From positions 6,634,001 through 6,698,000 of the forward strand of contig OW051472.1 in assembly GCA_932521025.1 (NCBI GenBank): a stretch of DNA of 64,000 bases. The letters run 5' to 3'. The notes under the pieces were generated by a model. The model saw only the letters and a program-made list of their open reading frames with translations, was not told the DNA's origin and did not search any database. The translations under genes were made by a program, and so were the position numbers. Shown here piece after piece: positions 13,197-25,574 of this stretch (position 1 is the first letter of the stretch; every line of letters starts with the position of its first letter). This stretch comes from Oscheius onirici (Eukaryota; Nematoda; Chromadorea; Rhabditida; Rhabditidae).

Positions 13197-13223
13197 ATGT
13201 CAAGAAGCTTCGACCCCTCAGTG
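13196..13223. repeat. 28-bp direct repeat, copy 2, abutting the MITE
   Basis: Same 28 bp as 12660-12687; it begins at the last base of the MITE. Confidence 0.8.
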
Positions 13224-16200
13224 CTAGCTCCTCAAAACTAATTCAGCATGCATACACGTTTGTTATTCTCCATGTTTCATCTGGAAACCAGACAATCCTT
13301 GCATGAACTGTTTGTCTAAAAAAACGTCACTCAGTAAGAGCTCTGCTCATTTTCGAGAAGTGTTGTTGCTTGTCTTCTTGGCTCCATAAAGCCCAATTTC
13401 TCAGAATAAACAGGACCCGAATTGTTGTTTAGTGTAGCCTTTGATTCGCTAAGCCATTAGTGCTCATTTTTAGTCGGAAGTGCGTAAACTGAAGACAAGA
13501 GAACAAACCAGGCGTTAGACGATGATGCTTCTTTGATTTTAGAGGGATCGCCTCTCACTTTTTCCAACTCACGCGCAACAAATTCCATTTCTGACGGATG
13601 TCAGCGCGTCATTTGATGGGAGTGTCAGTCCGAAAAGCCTTCTACTTTTAGAGACTGATTGCCAGAAGCTGAGACAAAGTAAGAAAGAGAATACGGTAGA
13701 TCTACGACCCTCCACAAACTATTTTCTTCGTCAAATTCACGTTTCTTCCGTCTCCAGGATCTTTCTTAATCAGATTGGATCCCATCCTCTTTTTCCTTGT
13801 CTCCGGGTTCGAATTTGCTTAAATTCGTGACCAAACTACGAGCAGGAAATTGGTTTGTGCCCGGAAATTAAACTTGAACTTTTTGGGTCAGAAACGAAAC
13901 ATTAGAGAGACTCACAACTACAGTATATTCTCAAGGAGCACAAAGCACGACGTGGAACATTCCAAGTGCGATTTAGGGGCGATAAGAGAACCTGCTCTCT
14001 TGCACCGATTTCAACTTTGTCCTCTTTGTGAAGGGCTCTAACAATCTCTGTACTTTACTCGTCGATAGATTCTAGCTGACTATTCGACCTCCATTAATGA
14101 CGCTCATTTGACCTTTCCCAACAAAGACATTTATCAAAGTTTGATTCTCACCAAAAAGGTTGAACGGAAACTGCTCTAGACGGTTTCTGGTCAGTACGCA
14201 CTTTTGAAAACTGCTATAAAGTATCCCTTTTCGTCGTTTTCTTCGAAACCTAGAAGAATCTTCACATGTTTCGGACGTGTCTCTTGACATGCTGCTGTTC
14301 ATTAACAGCCACACCGTCACTTGTCCATCCAGTAAAATTACTCCTCTATTTTGACTTTTCCCGGCAGTCCTACTCGGAACCCGGGCCGAAATGATCAGGA
14401 AACATTTGCTCTTCGATCCAGCCATGAATCTTGGTCTTATTCTCACATATGTTCGTGATTAATCGGAGTGGGTCGTGGGTTCGAACAGCGAACGTGTTAC
14501 AAGAATATTAGGGACCTTTGGGAGTGATAGAGTGCAAAAAATGTCAGAGGCTAAACTGAGAATTGAGTGGGAGTCCAAAATTTTTGTCTTAAAGGCTGGG
14601 GAATTGGGTTCGAGAAGAGGAACTATTGAACCCTCAACTCTGAGCGATGAGACCAAAACATGCGTTTTGTGGTTATTGTTTAGTTCAGACTGACTGTTTC
14701 GATCACTACCTTTTGTTTTACAGGATATCAAGATACCAGGTGTAATAGAAGGTGCAGAACGTCGAGAAGGAAATGTCGTCATCCATTTGACAAGATTGCG
14801 TATTTTCGGTAAATTCCGTGAGGCGTCAGTCTCGCCTGTCAGATACCTTGCAAATAAGTTCAAGCTGGGAAAATCATGGTCCCAAAACACTTTGAAAATC
14901 AGGAACAGTACCTCTTTGACTATTTTGTCTGGTCTAGATATCTTCGAAATTTTAGAAACTCATTCCTATCTCACCAGGTACATTTAGCTCGGCACTTTTA
15001 TTCGAAAGACAAGTGGTTCAGTTGTTGTTCCCTTGGCATCAACTCATCGCGCCTCACCTAACCCAGCTGGTAATGTCAATGATTAAATCACTAGTTTACG
15101 TAACTTCCATGTGGGTTCCCCCAAATCTTGTGACTTTTTATAGACAGTAGTACAGAGATCTTACTTCTTTTTGCAAACCGGGGAAAATTACAAGTTAGCA
15201 TCACCAAATTTTAAAGCCCTCCTTTTGACGCTTTCATTGCCTTGTTCCATTGAGGACAACTTGGCCAGTAATTGTTGTGTACAGAGCTAGAAGGCAACCA
15301 ACCGTTGGCTCTTTTGTCCCTCTCCCACGTCCTCCTCAGTCGCTCCCCAAAAACAATGACGACACTAACAGGACGAGCTCCGAAAATACTAGTCCAATTG
15401 TCCGTCTGGTTCAATCAGGCTGGAGGTAAATACTCTGAGGCAATCTTGGTCCCACCTGTTCTCTGGGGACTTCCCCGAAAAGATTCCACAACGACGTCAT
15501 TCGGGATTTCATTGGCTGCGCCCAATTTGTCTGTCAATTCCCGCCCTCTCGAAGACGTTCAGTTCAGTCTTCCAGAACCACTTTTTAAAGAGATGTGGTT
15601 CTCTTTATGTTGTGTCTCTTTCAAGCTATTCGACAGTGCTCCTTTAAAGACAATTAGGTATTACAAAGACTGGAGCTTTTCCAAATATTTTGTCTGACTA
15701 TTCTGACTCTCTTCGGTCAAAAGCAATGCAATCAGGGAAAAGCATACCAGTTCTGTCTAATCTTCTTACATTTTCTGTCCTCCTCATTCGATGTTTTTGA
15801 AAATAGAAAGTCGAGCTATTTGGAGAGATAAGGCGGAGGTAGAGGACAACTCGGCTTAGCTTGGGGTCTGTAAACTAAACTAAATTTAAAACATAGATGT
15901 CAAGAATACGCTGCTGAGTTTTGAATTGAAAATGTCTTGTGAATTGTAAATAACGAGTCTTGAAACGACTAAAAACTGTTACGGTACTGTCCTTTGAAAA
16001 ACTCTTTAACCTGGGCTACTGTAACGTCCTTCCATGATCTGTAATTTTTAAAGTAAAAGACCATCAATATTTTTAAAGTCGGACAAACTATTCAAACTAA
16101 AGATTTGTACTGAGAACACTCTAATCAGATTATTTCGCCTTCTTATACTTTCACGATCTTGCGAAATGTTCGAGTTACTAATAGAACAGTTCCCCGAATG

Positions 16201-16870
16201 AGGTCAATAGGGTGCAATAGAATCATGAGCTACTGATGCAGACTTCCAGCCATGACGTTTCTTTGAATTTTTTGGGACCTTTGACTTCTGTGTTAAGTTC
16301 TAAGCTGCCCAATTCAGTCCCTCCTCCCTATTTCGGTCTCCACCCACAACTCCCTTGACATCAATCAGTTTGCCGGCAATTATATTATTTGTTTTTACGC
16401 TCTCTCCGAGTGAGGGTGTAGTCTTAAAATAGGTCAATGGCTGCCAAATTTAAAATTCATTTTTTGAAAAGCACACATCAAAAAAAGACCAACTTATCCA
16501 GAAAATTATTTAATTGGGCTTCTTTTTCCGGGTCTTCTTATAGTTTTCTCGTTGCTGTCGACAAAAAAGAAAAGTCTGCAGACACAGTTTTAAAGTATTA
16601 TGACCGCCAAACCTGACGTGGATGACGGAAGGCTTAGTTCAACCCGATGATCATGTTTTCCCCACAGAAATATCAGTTCAAATTAAGGAGTCGGTCCTTC
16701 TCTCTAGATTTACGAGCCCCTGGGAAGGACGCCCCCATCAAGAAGAGTGAACCAACTTGTCATTAAACGCTCTGCCCCCTGTATCCAATAGACCCTTCAC
16801 TCTTGAAGACACAGCCTGCTACTTTCTCTCTTCTTTCTGAGCCCACAATTTTTCAGTTTTAGGGTCCAAA

Positions 16871-18518
16871 TGCCGTGTTATACGGCAAGTTTCTGCTTTC
16901 TTCTTGCCGTCATCGTCAGCTGGGCTTCGGCGCAGTCCACAGGTAAATTCGAGGTTTTAAAGGGAGGGCGATTGGATATTTCAAGCTTATGATTTCAAAA
17001 TTAAATCAGTCTCAACCGGTAATGACTCTCCTGCTATAGCCTTTTGTGATCTTTGAGTATACTAATCAATTCAACTTGGTCTTCAACGTAATACCAGCAA
17101 AGATCATACTGATAATAACACTTATCCTTGTGTGCCCATTATGTGTCGGGTTGGGCTTTAAGTTTTGACCCGAATTCCATTTGCACGACTCCCCTGGGGT
17201 GAAAAATCCTGATGTCACGACTATCAATCGCCGCCTCCATGGGCTGTCATGGTGAATTGAAAAGTGGCGGACAGCAAGCGAGAGTCTGTGATTCCGTTCT
17301 TTTGGATCAAGAAAAATGCTGGTTTTCGGACGGCACTCAATGTCCCAAGGGTACGGTATGATGACGACGTGGAGAGGGTCCGTAATTCCATTTTGAGGGG
17401 GAGAGAAGATACCTTTAGGTAGAAGGATAATATTTTCCGTTTGGCAACAACGAATAGAATTTTTCAGGAATAGATGACGATGAACAACAACAGATGCTGA
17501 TAGAAAGTTTGGCAGCAGATCACTTCTACGCCAAGAGGGGTTGGTTTTTATCCTTTTTGGGATTAGTGCTAATTACAGTAATCAGCTTGATTCAAGCCAA
17601 AAGTCTTTTTGTACCGGACCGAACTGGTTTTCCAGTTAGCAAAAGAAAGGGATTTTTTAAACTCCAGGGAGCATGTTAACCAAAACTGTGTCAAAACGTC
17701 AAACTTTCTAGATTTGATGCGACGAATGTGTCGTCCTGCATCGAGAAGAAAACGTAGAAGTCAGAAATGTTTCCTCGGTAAATCATTTGCACAAACAACA
17801 CAAAAACCCTCTTCTCTGAATCACTCTATCTCACAACTTTCCCCATCTTCTAGGTGGTCCACGACTCAGAACGAGAATCCTTCAAACAGAAAGTGAGCTC
17901 ACAGTTTAGAATGCGCACAAGTCACAAAACTTAGCCCATTTCTTTCCAGACACAAACTGTCATCTTCTAGTCTTTTCGATATACTTATTCTACGTGCAAA
18001 TACTGTTTAGATCTGGACGGAACAATGCCCGGCGTCTTGCGTTTCGGCAAACGCTCATCCTACTTCGATGGACTGCGTGATCGCACCATGGAGAAGAAGG
18101 AAATGCCCGGAGTCCTTCGCTTCGGCAAGCGTTCCATTGAGAACGAGAAGAAGAGCGTTCCAGGTACTCTCCATCTTTCCCTCTAAAAAAGCAAACTTTA
18201 GGAGTGCTCCGTTTCGGCAAACGTGACCCGATGCCTGGTGTTCTCCGTTTCGGAAAGCGTGAGGAGATTCCTGGCGTGTTGAGATTCGGAAAACGGGGAG
18301 ATATGCCAGGAGTGCTGCGGTTCGGCAAGAGAGACGACATGCCCGGTGTTCTCCGCTTCGGAAAGCGGGCCGTCCCCGGCGTGCTCCGTTTCGGCAAGCG
18401 AGGAGACATGCCCGGTGTTCTGCGTTTCGGCAAACGCGGTTTCGAAGACTACGACGAGATGCCAGGCATTCTCTTGAAGAAGAGCGTTCCCGGTGTTCTT
18501 CGATTCGGAAAGAAGTAG
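16871..18518 (+). CDS. flp-18: FLP-18 FMRFamide-related neuropeptide precursor
   Basis: Six exons, all joined in phase 1: 16871-16944, 17468-17539, 17712-17777, 17854-17892, 18011-18163, 18202-18518. The first encodes a signal peptide ([20 protein letters not shown]). Exons 5 and 6 encode tandem peptides ending PGVLRFG followed by KR or KK processing sites; glycine supplies the C-terminal amide. I count ten intact PGVLRFG copies (preceded by TM, EM, SV, DPM, EEI, GDM, DDM, AV, GDM and SV) plus one degenerate copy ([10 protein letters not shown]) that has lost [13 protein letters not shown] and [13 protein letters not shown] are the known C. elegans FLP-18 products, which act on NPR-type receptors to control feeding and locomotion. 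Exon 3 encodes a very basic spacer (RRKRRSQK). AATAAA is at 18612. Confidence 0.95.
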
Positions 18519-18611
18519 ACACGCGACACACTTATAGACGGTTTTCCTAAAGATGCTCTCTCTGGGCGGGCGAGACTTCCTGGCGATTTCTCTCATTCTC
18601 TTCAGATCTCC

Positions 18612-18617
18612 AATAAA
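18612..18617 (+). terminator. poly(A) signal of flp-18
   Basis: AATAAA 94 nt after the flp-18 stop codon, before the convergent peptidase gene ends at 18755. Confidence 0.55.
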
Positions 18618-18754
18618 GTTTTTCTGTTGCCATTCTTTGAAATTTTCTTGCTCTTTCAATTTATGACTCTTGGTCAGAATACCAGGACACTTTGATGCAA
18701 AAGAACGCTTCCCATAAAAGATACAAAAACGAGCATACAAAAAACATTTATATT

Positions 18755-21700
18755 TTAGTAGCCGACCCAGACTTTACATCTTTGACTGTCAGCAGGATAC
18801 ATAGCACTAACTCCCTGTCGACAATTGAAATCTTTTCCAAAGGCCGGAATATCTTGCATGACTTGATTCACTCGGCATTGAGCAGGAGCGTGAGGATTTG
18901 TCAGCAGCTGTTTGGTCATACTGGCATCGCTCTGGAGCATACACCACGAATATCCGTAAGTGATCCAGAAGATCTGGTTCGGCGTGTATTGCGGCATTCC
19001 GGGAAGTCTGGAAATTCGACGACTTTAAACTATTTCAAACTGTCGGCAGAGAGACAAAAACTCAGGAACTAACCTCAACTCCTCCTGCTTCAGAGTTTTA
19101 TCGATGTACTGTCGATAAGCGTTATAAGCGGCCTGTTGTCCTCCCAAGTCGGCGATATTTTCTCCCTGAGTCGTGGCTCCATTAGCGCAATGAACATTTC
19201 CGCTCTTCAACGGACAACACTGCGAGCTGAACTGCGAGACCACACACTGTGCCATGTCGGTAAAGCCGTCGTTCGATGCAGTGTCCATCCAGCCGCATTC
19301 TGAAAAACTAAGGTGAAAGGAGATTCGCATAAAATAACGCACTGTATTTTTTGTCGCAATCAGTCATTGAGCCATCCCAATCGAATTGAACTCCCTCATC
19401 ATCGAAACCGTGTGTGAGTTCATGACCGCCAGTTCCTCCCTGTCCTGCGTAGTTGTAGGCTTGGGGATAGTCAAAGCTAGAAATTTCGATATCTTAGATA
19501 CATTCTTTGAAACTCACTTGTAGTAGGGAGGATTCCAGGCAGCATAGGGAAAGGTCTGAAACAAAAATTTATATATTTCAAAAATGTGAATGTTTACAAT
19601 AGAATTCCTTTCGGGCTGGTACCAGGCGTTGACTTCGGCTGGCGAGGAGAGGAAATTGGCACGGAGGGTTCCCCAGTAGGTGATGGTGTCAGTACTATTC
19701 AACAGCATGACAGTCTCACGAATCTCAAATCCCTGTTTTAAAACTTTCAGAATCTTGTAATAGTCGTTCTTTCCATAATTTAGGATATCCATGTAGTTCT
19801 GTAAATATATTTTGGTGAAATTTTCGACAAGAACTAACAGTGTGGTACTGATCGATTTTAGCAAAGTTCTTGAAATCGCCGAAAAGAGTAGTAGGCCAGC
19901 CGTAGTTCTGGACAAGGGAGTTGGCTGAAAATGGTACTGATTGGCCACCTTTTTTAAGAATAGTCGTTATAGCCGCAAATTTTCTTAAGATCTGTTTGAA
20001 TGTCTTATAACTAGAATTGAGATCTTGTCGTCTTTGGGAACAAAAATAAAGAGCTCACACTTTTTGAGAGCCATGGAGTAACTGTAATTGCTCATCCAGT
20101 TCAGCGAATGCATCATTTCTTGGAAGTTGCTGATAATGTTGAGAGTCTGCACTTTGACATCCTGGGCCACAGCGTCTCTGTAGGTCTGATTCTTGACGTA
20201 GACGTAACCCGGTCCGTAGGGCATGAATCCCATGATGTCGTCGACGCAGCCAATCTCCGGTGGCTGGTCATCAAACTTTCTCTGGTAACGACGACCGATT
20301 CTGAAATTTTCAGAAATTCTCTGTCTCTCGGTCTCTCACCTTCTGACTCCCTTTCCTTTCCGATGAACATGAGGAATATAGTTCTTCTTCTTGATCAGCT
20401 CCTTCATTTGAGCACTTCCCCAGTATCCCATTTCGTCTTGGAGCAGCTGAACGATCATGTAGTTGGCGATTGTGTTGAGACTGAAGAGTCCCTTTCCGGC
20501 AAAGACGGACTCCAACCAGGCGAAATAGGATGGCTGCATCAGAACAATTTGGTCGTTTTGGATCAGGGTCCAAGATCTGGTCGGCGAAAGAAGTCCCGTA
20601 AGGTATGTCATCCAGTTGATTTTTCCGTAAGCGCTGTTCAGAGCCTTGTAATTATAGGCATTGTACTGTTGCTTGTAGTTTCTCATCAGATCATCTGGCC
20701 ACGAAGCCATGGCGATAGCAACCTCGAAATTGACAACATCCATGGCATACTGCTGGAGCTGGTCGACGCTGACTTGCACACCTGTGGCATTGGCATACCC
20801 TTGCATGATTTGGAAAATGCTGGATTGCTCATCGGCTAACTTGTCGATGTACTGCGGCTTGACGAAATAGTCATGAGGCATATCCAGAGATGGCTGAGAA
20901 ACGTACAGAGCGTTCTGTTTGACATTTTGATAGTCGACAGACGTGTAGGAAGCCATAAGAGTTCCAACAGCATGATTCCTTTCAATTTGTCCAGAGACTG
21001 AGAAAAGATCGTTGGTATTCAGAGCCTGGTTGAGGAAAGGAATTCCACCGAAGTATCCCAGAATCTCTTTGTTAATGTCTTTCGTGTAGAGGGCAGTGTT
21101 GCTGCTTGCGGCATCTGCCACACAAGCGTCCAGAGCAATTTTGGTGATTTTCTCCGTATTCGAGACGGCGTTGCTCTGGATGTCAATGGTGGAGAGAGTC
21201 TGAGCAATGAGCTTGTTGATAGAAGCCTGTGAATCGTCGTAGGTTCCCTTGCGAGAAAGACCAAGGTTCTGGAGGTTGATTCCAGAGAGGTACTGAAAGA
21301 AGAGCTTGTTACAACGAGGTTTTTTGGAACTTCAAATTTGTGTCACAACTTCTGCTTCCTCTAGAGTGTCAGCCAGAAAAATGTGCTTGCTTTGAGGGAG
21401 AACTAAGTACACTCTTCCGATAAGCGGATGTACTCACCTTGTTACAGGTAAATGCATAAAAGTCTTCACAAGGATCCACTGTGGTATCAATTCCCGATAG
21501 CAAAAAGGCAGCAGCTTGGCCGTAAGCAGACGAATTGCTCACAACGCCCATGGACGTGCAAGCGGGAGCATTGTAGTTGTTCGCAGGTGGAGTTTTCAGT
21601 TGTTTTTGGATATTCTAAAGTCATTTTCCAACTTAAATACAGGACAAAAACCTACATTTGTATTAGTGTTAATGGTGTTAGACTTTGTCAAGATAATGAT

Positions 21701-21820
21701 ATTGATGACCAATGAGGCGATACAAATGGCCAATGCACCTGACACCGCCACTAAAAATTAAATTTCAGCGTGAAAAAGTGGAAATAATGTACCGGCGGTG
21801 AAGGCGATTAGCTTCGACAT
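18755..21820 (-). CDS. M13 zinc metallopeptidase (neprilysin family)
   Basis: Starts MSKLIAFTA at 21820, followed by one N-terminal membrane segment (ALAICIASLVINIIIL), giving a type II ectoenzyme. The M13 N-terminal hallmark DPCEDFYAFTCNK lies at about 21444-21482. A long M13_N domain follows (about 21290-19985). The catalytic domain has GGTGGHELTHGFDDEG near 19425 (HExxH zinc site), ENIADLGG near 19150 (third zinc ligand), and the closing CKVW motif three residues before the stop. All catalytic residues I can check are present, so the enzyme looks active. C. elegans has a large nep family that cuts extracellular peptides; I cannot assign an ortholog. It is convergent with flp-18, ends 236 bp apart. 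Confidence 0.94.
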
Positions 21821-23218
21821 TGTCTGTAGAAGTGAATGATTCGTTTGTTATCAATTTGAGCCGTCGAAGAGCTTATCAGTTTCAGAGGAGACGTCGCCCT
21901 TTCTGCTGATTCAGACAGAGAGGGGAAAGAACAAGGTCTTTCCAGTCCCATGGTTTGTTCTCCGAACCAGAGATTTTAAGTTGCATTGGCTGTAACGTAT
22001 CGTTTTCGCTCGAATTAAGAATGCAGAATGCGATTTTTTTACCTCTTTCCTTATCCAAATAGCCTAACAAAGTTGGCTCCAGATGAAATCCGCCCATTGT
22101 GCAAGAGGTCATACTATTTTCCCCAAAAACTATGATTCATGTTAAGCTTCTGATTCATGTTGATTGCAAATAAATGAGACCGCCCGTTCACGGCGTAGCT
22201 GAGGATTGTTCGAAGGACTATCGAAGCTCAGGAGCAAGCATCAGAGCTTCGCAGAAATACAGTAGTTCAGAGGTTGCGCACCAACTTCTCTGTCCACGTG
22301 TAGTGCCGAAATCACTAGAACTACTATTCACGGCGATTTAAGCGCAAAAGTCAACACATGAGACTGCAGTTCCCCTGTTAAAAAACTATAAGCTTATACA
22401 CTTAAAGACAACCGTTGAACGGCTTGGAGGAGCCCTATTGCGTTCCATTCCTATCATCCAGTCGCCCACTATCTTTACAAGTGGTAAAATTAGCTCTGTC
22501 CCGTCTCTTGATTATTTATGTTCCTCGAAATGAAACTGTCTGAGCTTGTGCAATCCTCGAATGAACGAAAGGGTGAGGTGGCAAAAGAGCAAGCTATAAG
22601 CGGCTTGTTCTTTATCGCAATGCGGAAAATACGCTAATCTGAAAGAAAAAAGGCAAGAGCGAGATTACAATACAACGATTACAATTTCATTTTTGTTTCG
22701 GCGAATAGTGACAAATAGGGGAAGAGTGACGAAATGTGAAACAACCAGAGCGCCCCAGAAATACCGTCCTTTGGAAGTCGGAGTAACGTAAACTCATAGG
22801 CATCGACAACGACGTTCAAAAATGTTAACGTCCAGGAGAATGGACCCGTGTTTTTGATTTTGTTTAAACAAAACTTGTCTCGGTTAATAATCCTTCAGTT
22901 TTTCGGTCGTTTTTATAAACGTCTGAGATCGACTGGTTAGGTCCGATTTCTGGACAACTTGGCCCAGTTTAAGATTATTGGGTTTAAAATACGTCACAAT
23001 AATTGGACTCTGTTGGCTAAACACATTTTTGAACTAACAATATTTTTGGCATGGCGGAAATGTCCCCACTTCAGAAATTGGTTCGAATGTTCTCAGCGGC
23101 AAATCATTTTGATTTATGGCAAATATGTCCGCCCAGATACTGATCAGCGCTAAAACAATCCGACACCTGGCTCGGCCAATTTAGGTCCGCTTTGTTACTC
23201 CTTCGTATCACGGAAGAC
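21821..23218. other. intergenic, no gene recognised
   Basis: Upstream regions of the divergent peptidase and first chemoreceptor genes. Only short unsupported open frames are seen (for example 21882-22112 minus); nothing else stands out. Confidence 0.5.
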
Positions 23219-24869
23219 ATGATATCCTTTACCGCAGTAACATTTGCCATGTTGATCCCTTCGACTCTCTTAACAGTTCTTCTTATAATCATCGTGCTCA
23301 AAAAGAGTCCCTCGAGCATGAACAAGTACAAATATATCGTCATTTTCGTCAGTGTGAGTCAGGAAATGGACGGAAATGCAATGTTGTACTTAAGATTTCT
23401 ATTTACCAGTTTGATTTCTTGGACAGTGTCTTCTTGTGTCCTGCCATTGTTCGCAATGTGGCCGGTCTTCAGTTCCGAGGCATTTTGGGCTTCTTCTTTC
23501 CCAAGGAGGGGAACCTTTGTTTGGTGAGTAAAATTCTAATTATTCACAGAGTTTGGTAGTTTTCTGGAAGATTTCTCCAAAACTCTCTGGGAATTTTACA
23601 ACTTACTGCACCAGCAATTGGAACTTTAAATTGAACAACCTAACCTTCTTCCGCACTTAGCCTTTTCTTGATTTTTTTCGCGTTCTATTTCAAGAATCTT
23701 TCCAATTTCCTTTTGATTTTTCGGCATCAAATTATCGTACGCAATAGGTCACAGCCTAATGAGATATCTACCAGCCGGCACAAGGGTACAGAAAATTCGA
23801 AGTTTATGAAGTTAATTTTTGAAAGTTTACAAGTCTTTACTTGCAGCTCGTCTTTGTCGTCAGCATTATCATTGCGGGCTTCTCCCTCACCTTTAGCTTC
23901 GTCTGGAGAGAGTATTCTCTTCTGCAATTCGAGCTCAAACCTTGTAACATCATTTTCAATGCTCTCCATGGTCTCATCGTCTTGACAGTTTTTGTCTTCT
24001 TCTTCCCCATGATGAATAGGATGTTCGTCGACCAACATTTTTATTATGATACTATTATCAGTGTAAGCACAGTTTCTGTTTTAAAAAACTAGCGCTGTAT
24101 AAGATAAAAGAATGCTTGGTAGGCTAGCGAGGAAGTGTCCGTTTACCGTGTGAGACTCACTCATTCAGGCCGGAACACCGTTTGATCCAAACTTTGCCGT
24201 TTTTGCCGGCGTCGCTCAAAATATGAATCAATTTGCCGAATTTGGTGGATACGCATCCTTGACGGCCATTCTGGTCGGTACTTACATTTTAAAAGCAGTA
24301 ATTCGAGTGAGTCCACACTAAAAATCTTCCTAATCGGGTTCAGATTACATTGGAGATTCGCAAGCCGAAACAGTATCTGAGTCCGAACACTATCCGGATT
24401 CACAAGATGCTTCTAAAGTCGTTGATTTACCAGATTGTGGCCCCGATAATCTTGTTTGTTATTCCCATAAATCTGCTGGTTCTCAGCGCTTTTAATCACA
24501 AACCGGAGGAATGGTTTGGAGTCGAAGCAGGTTTGTCTTCTTTCTAAATGAGATTCAAGTTGTTTCAGTGAACACTTTCAACCAACAACTGGCAGCAGTC
24601 GTCATAACAATTCCCTCCTTTTTCACAACTGTGCACGTGTGTACAGTAATCTACTTCACCACACCCTACAGACAATATGTGGCAAAGTTATTATCCTGGA
24701 AGAAAACGCCAGTTACAACGACTGTAAGACTCAATTCTGCTAAAATCAAGATTTCCAGGTCACCCACTCTGACTACGATCCTAGAAAGGGTCGTCGTCAC
24801 ACGGAAATGCTGTCAAGAGGCGATGTTACTCTGGTTGTTGGCGGCCGCAAAGGCAACTCTTTTTCGTGA
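23219..24869 (+). CDS. Srh/Sri-type serpentine chemoreceptor, tandem copy A
   Basis: Exons in consistent phase: MISFTAVTFAMLIPSTLL (TM1), then YQFDFLDSVFLCP (TM2), SIIIAGFSLTFSFVWREYSLL (TM3), the TM4 and loop exon, RKPKQYLSPNTIRIHKMLLK leading into TM6, and the TM7 exon PSFFTTVHVCTVIYFTTPYR. The IHKMLLKSL..Q segment before TM6 and the closing YFTTPYR typify the nematode Str superfamily (Srh/Sri). The 3' exon reads THSDYDPRKGRR and ends NSFS. Three related copies lie head to tail here (23219, 26039, 28532) with the same intron positions. The ligand is unknown; expression in chemosensory neurons is expected from the family. Confidence 0.88.
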
Positions 24870-25323
24870 TTTTTCAATAACTTTTTTGTGTTTGCAAAAT
24901 TATAAAGTTGTTTTTGAAAAAAGTTTTTAATTCTGTCTCGCTTGTTAACTGTAATTGTCAACTTAAACCTCTTTTAGTACAATTTGTAGTCTCGCTTCTA
25001 ATTGGACTCATTGTGTCGTCAGAACTTCGCCTGTGCTGTCGTCTTCTCCAAACCAGGTCGGGTGTTTCTACTTTTTTTCCTTAAATATTCTTCAACCTTT
25101 TGCTCTTTATTCTCAGTTATCTTTACCTAAACACCTTGACTTGGATCTGGACTAGTCCCGAGCAATCCAGATCCGAAAGCTTCAGTCTTCAGCCCGAGGG
25201 CCGATTCGGGTTCCGGTTAGGTTAACACCCGACCTGGTTTCTCTGGAGTGACTAGCAAATCGGGTATTGGGGACTGGAGTGATGTCGAGGTGCTTAGGAT
25301 TGGTGACTGAGTCTTTCTAAAAT

Positions 25324-25574
25324 GTAAATCAAGCCAAAATCTTATTGTTAGAAGAATCCTTTCTGTATCGTCAATTTTCAGGTAGAGCTACTGGAAGAGA
25401 ACAACTTCACAGCATTTGCCGGCCTCGATACTGAACTCGGGCATAGCGATGCCGTGGCGACGATCGCATTCTTCCGTAGATGCCGTGGCGACGATCGCAT
25501 TCTTCCAGTCCTCTACCTGAAAATTGACGAGACAGAAAGGATTCTTCTAACAATAAGATTTTGGCTTGATTTAC
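25324..25574. mobile_element. fold-back (inverted-repeat) element, about 250 bp
   Basis: Arms 25324-25387 and 25511-25574 are reverse complements with few mismatches, for example AAGCCAAAATCTTATTG and its complement. Outer ends are GTAAAT and ATTTAC. The spacer contains a 31-bp tandem duplication (25448-25506). No coding capacity; resembles a MITE or fold-back transposon. Confidence 0.7.
25448..25506. repeat. 31-bp tandem duplication inside the fold-back element
   Basis: GATGCCGTGGCGACGATCGC.. runs 25448-25475 and recurs identically at 25479-25506, separated by GTA. Confidence 0.85.

Larger units (their letters stand above)
9653..16870. other. 7.2-kb region without a supported gene
   Basis: Between the divergently transcribed CNNM and flp-18 genes. 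Open frames of 124-143 codons occur (for example 14072-14446 and 14459-14890 on the minus strand, 15272-15697 on plus), but none shows splice-linked neighbours, domain motifs or family resemblance. The stretch holds a MITE (12974-13196) and a 28-bp direct repeat. It is the likely location of flp-18 control elements, since neuropeptide genes often have long upstream regions; that is inference. No RNA gene was recognised. Confidence 0.5.

Noticed and set aside
14459..14890. 143-codon minus-strand open frame
   Set aside because: No domain, no splice-linked neighbour and ordinary composition; judged chance.
15272..15697. 141-codon plus-strand open frame
   Set aside because: No recognisable motif, no acceptor at its start and no poly(A) context; not supported as a gene.
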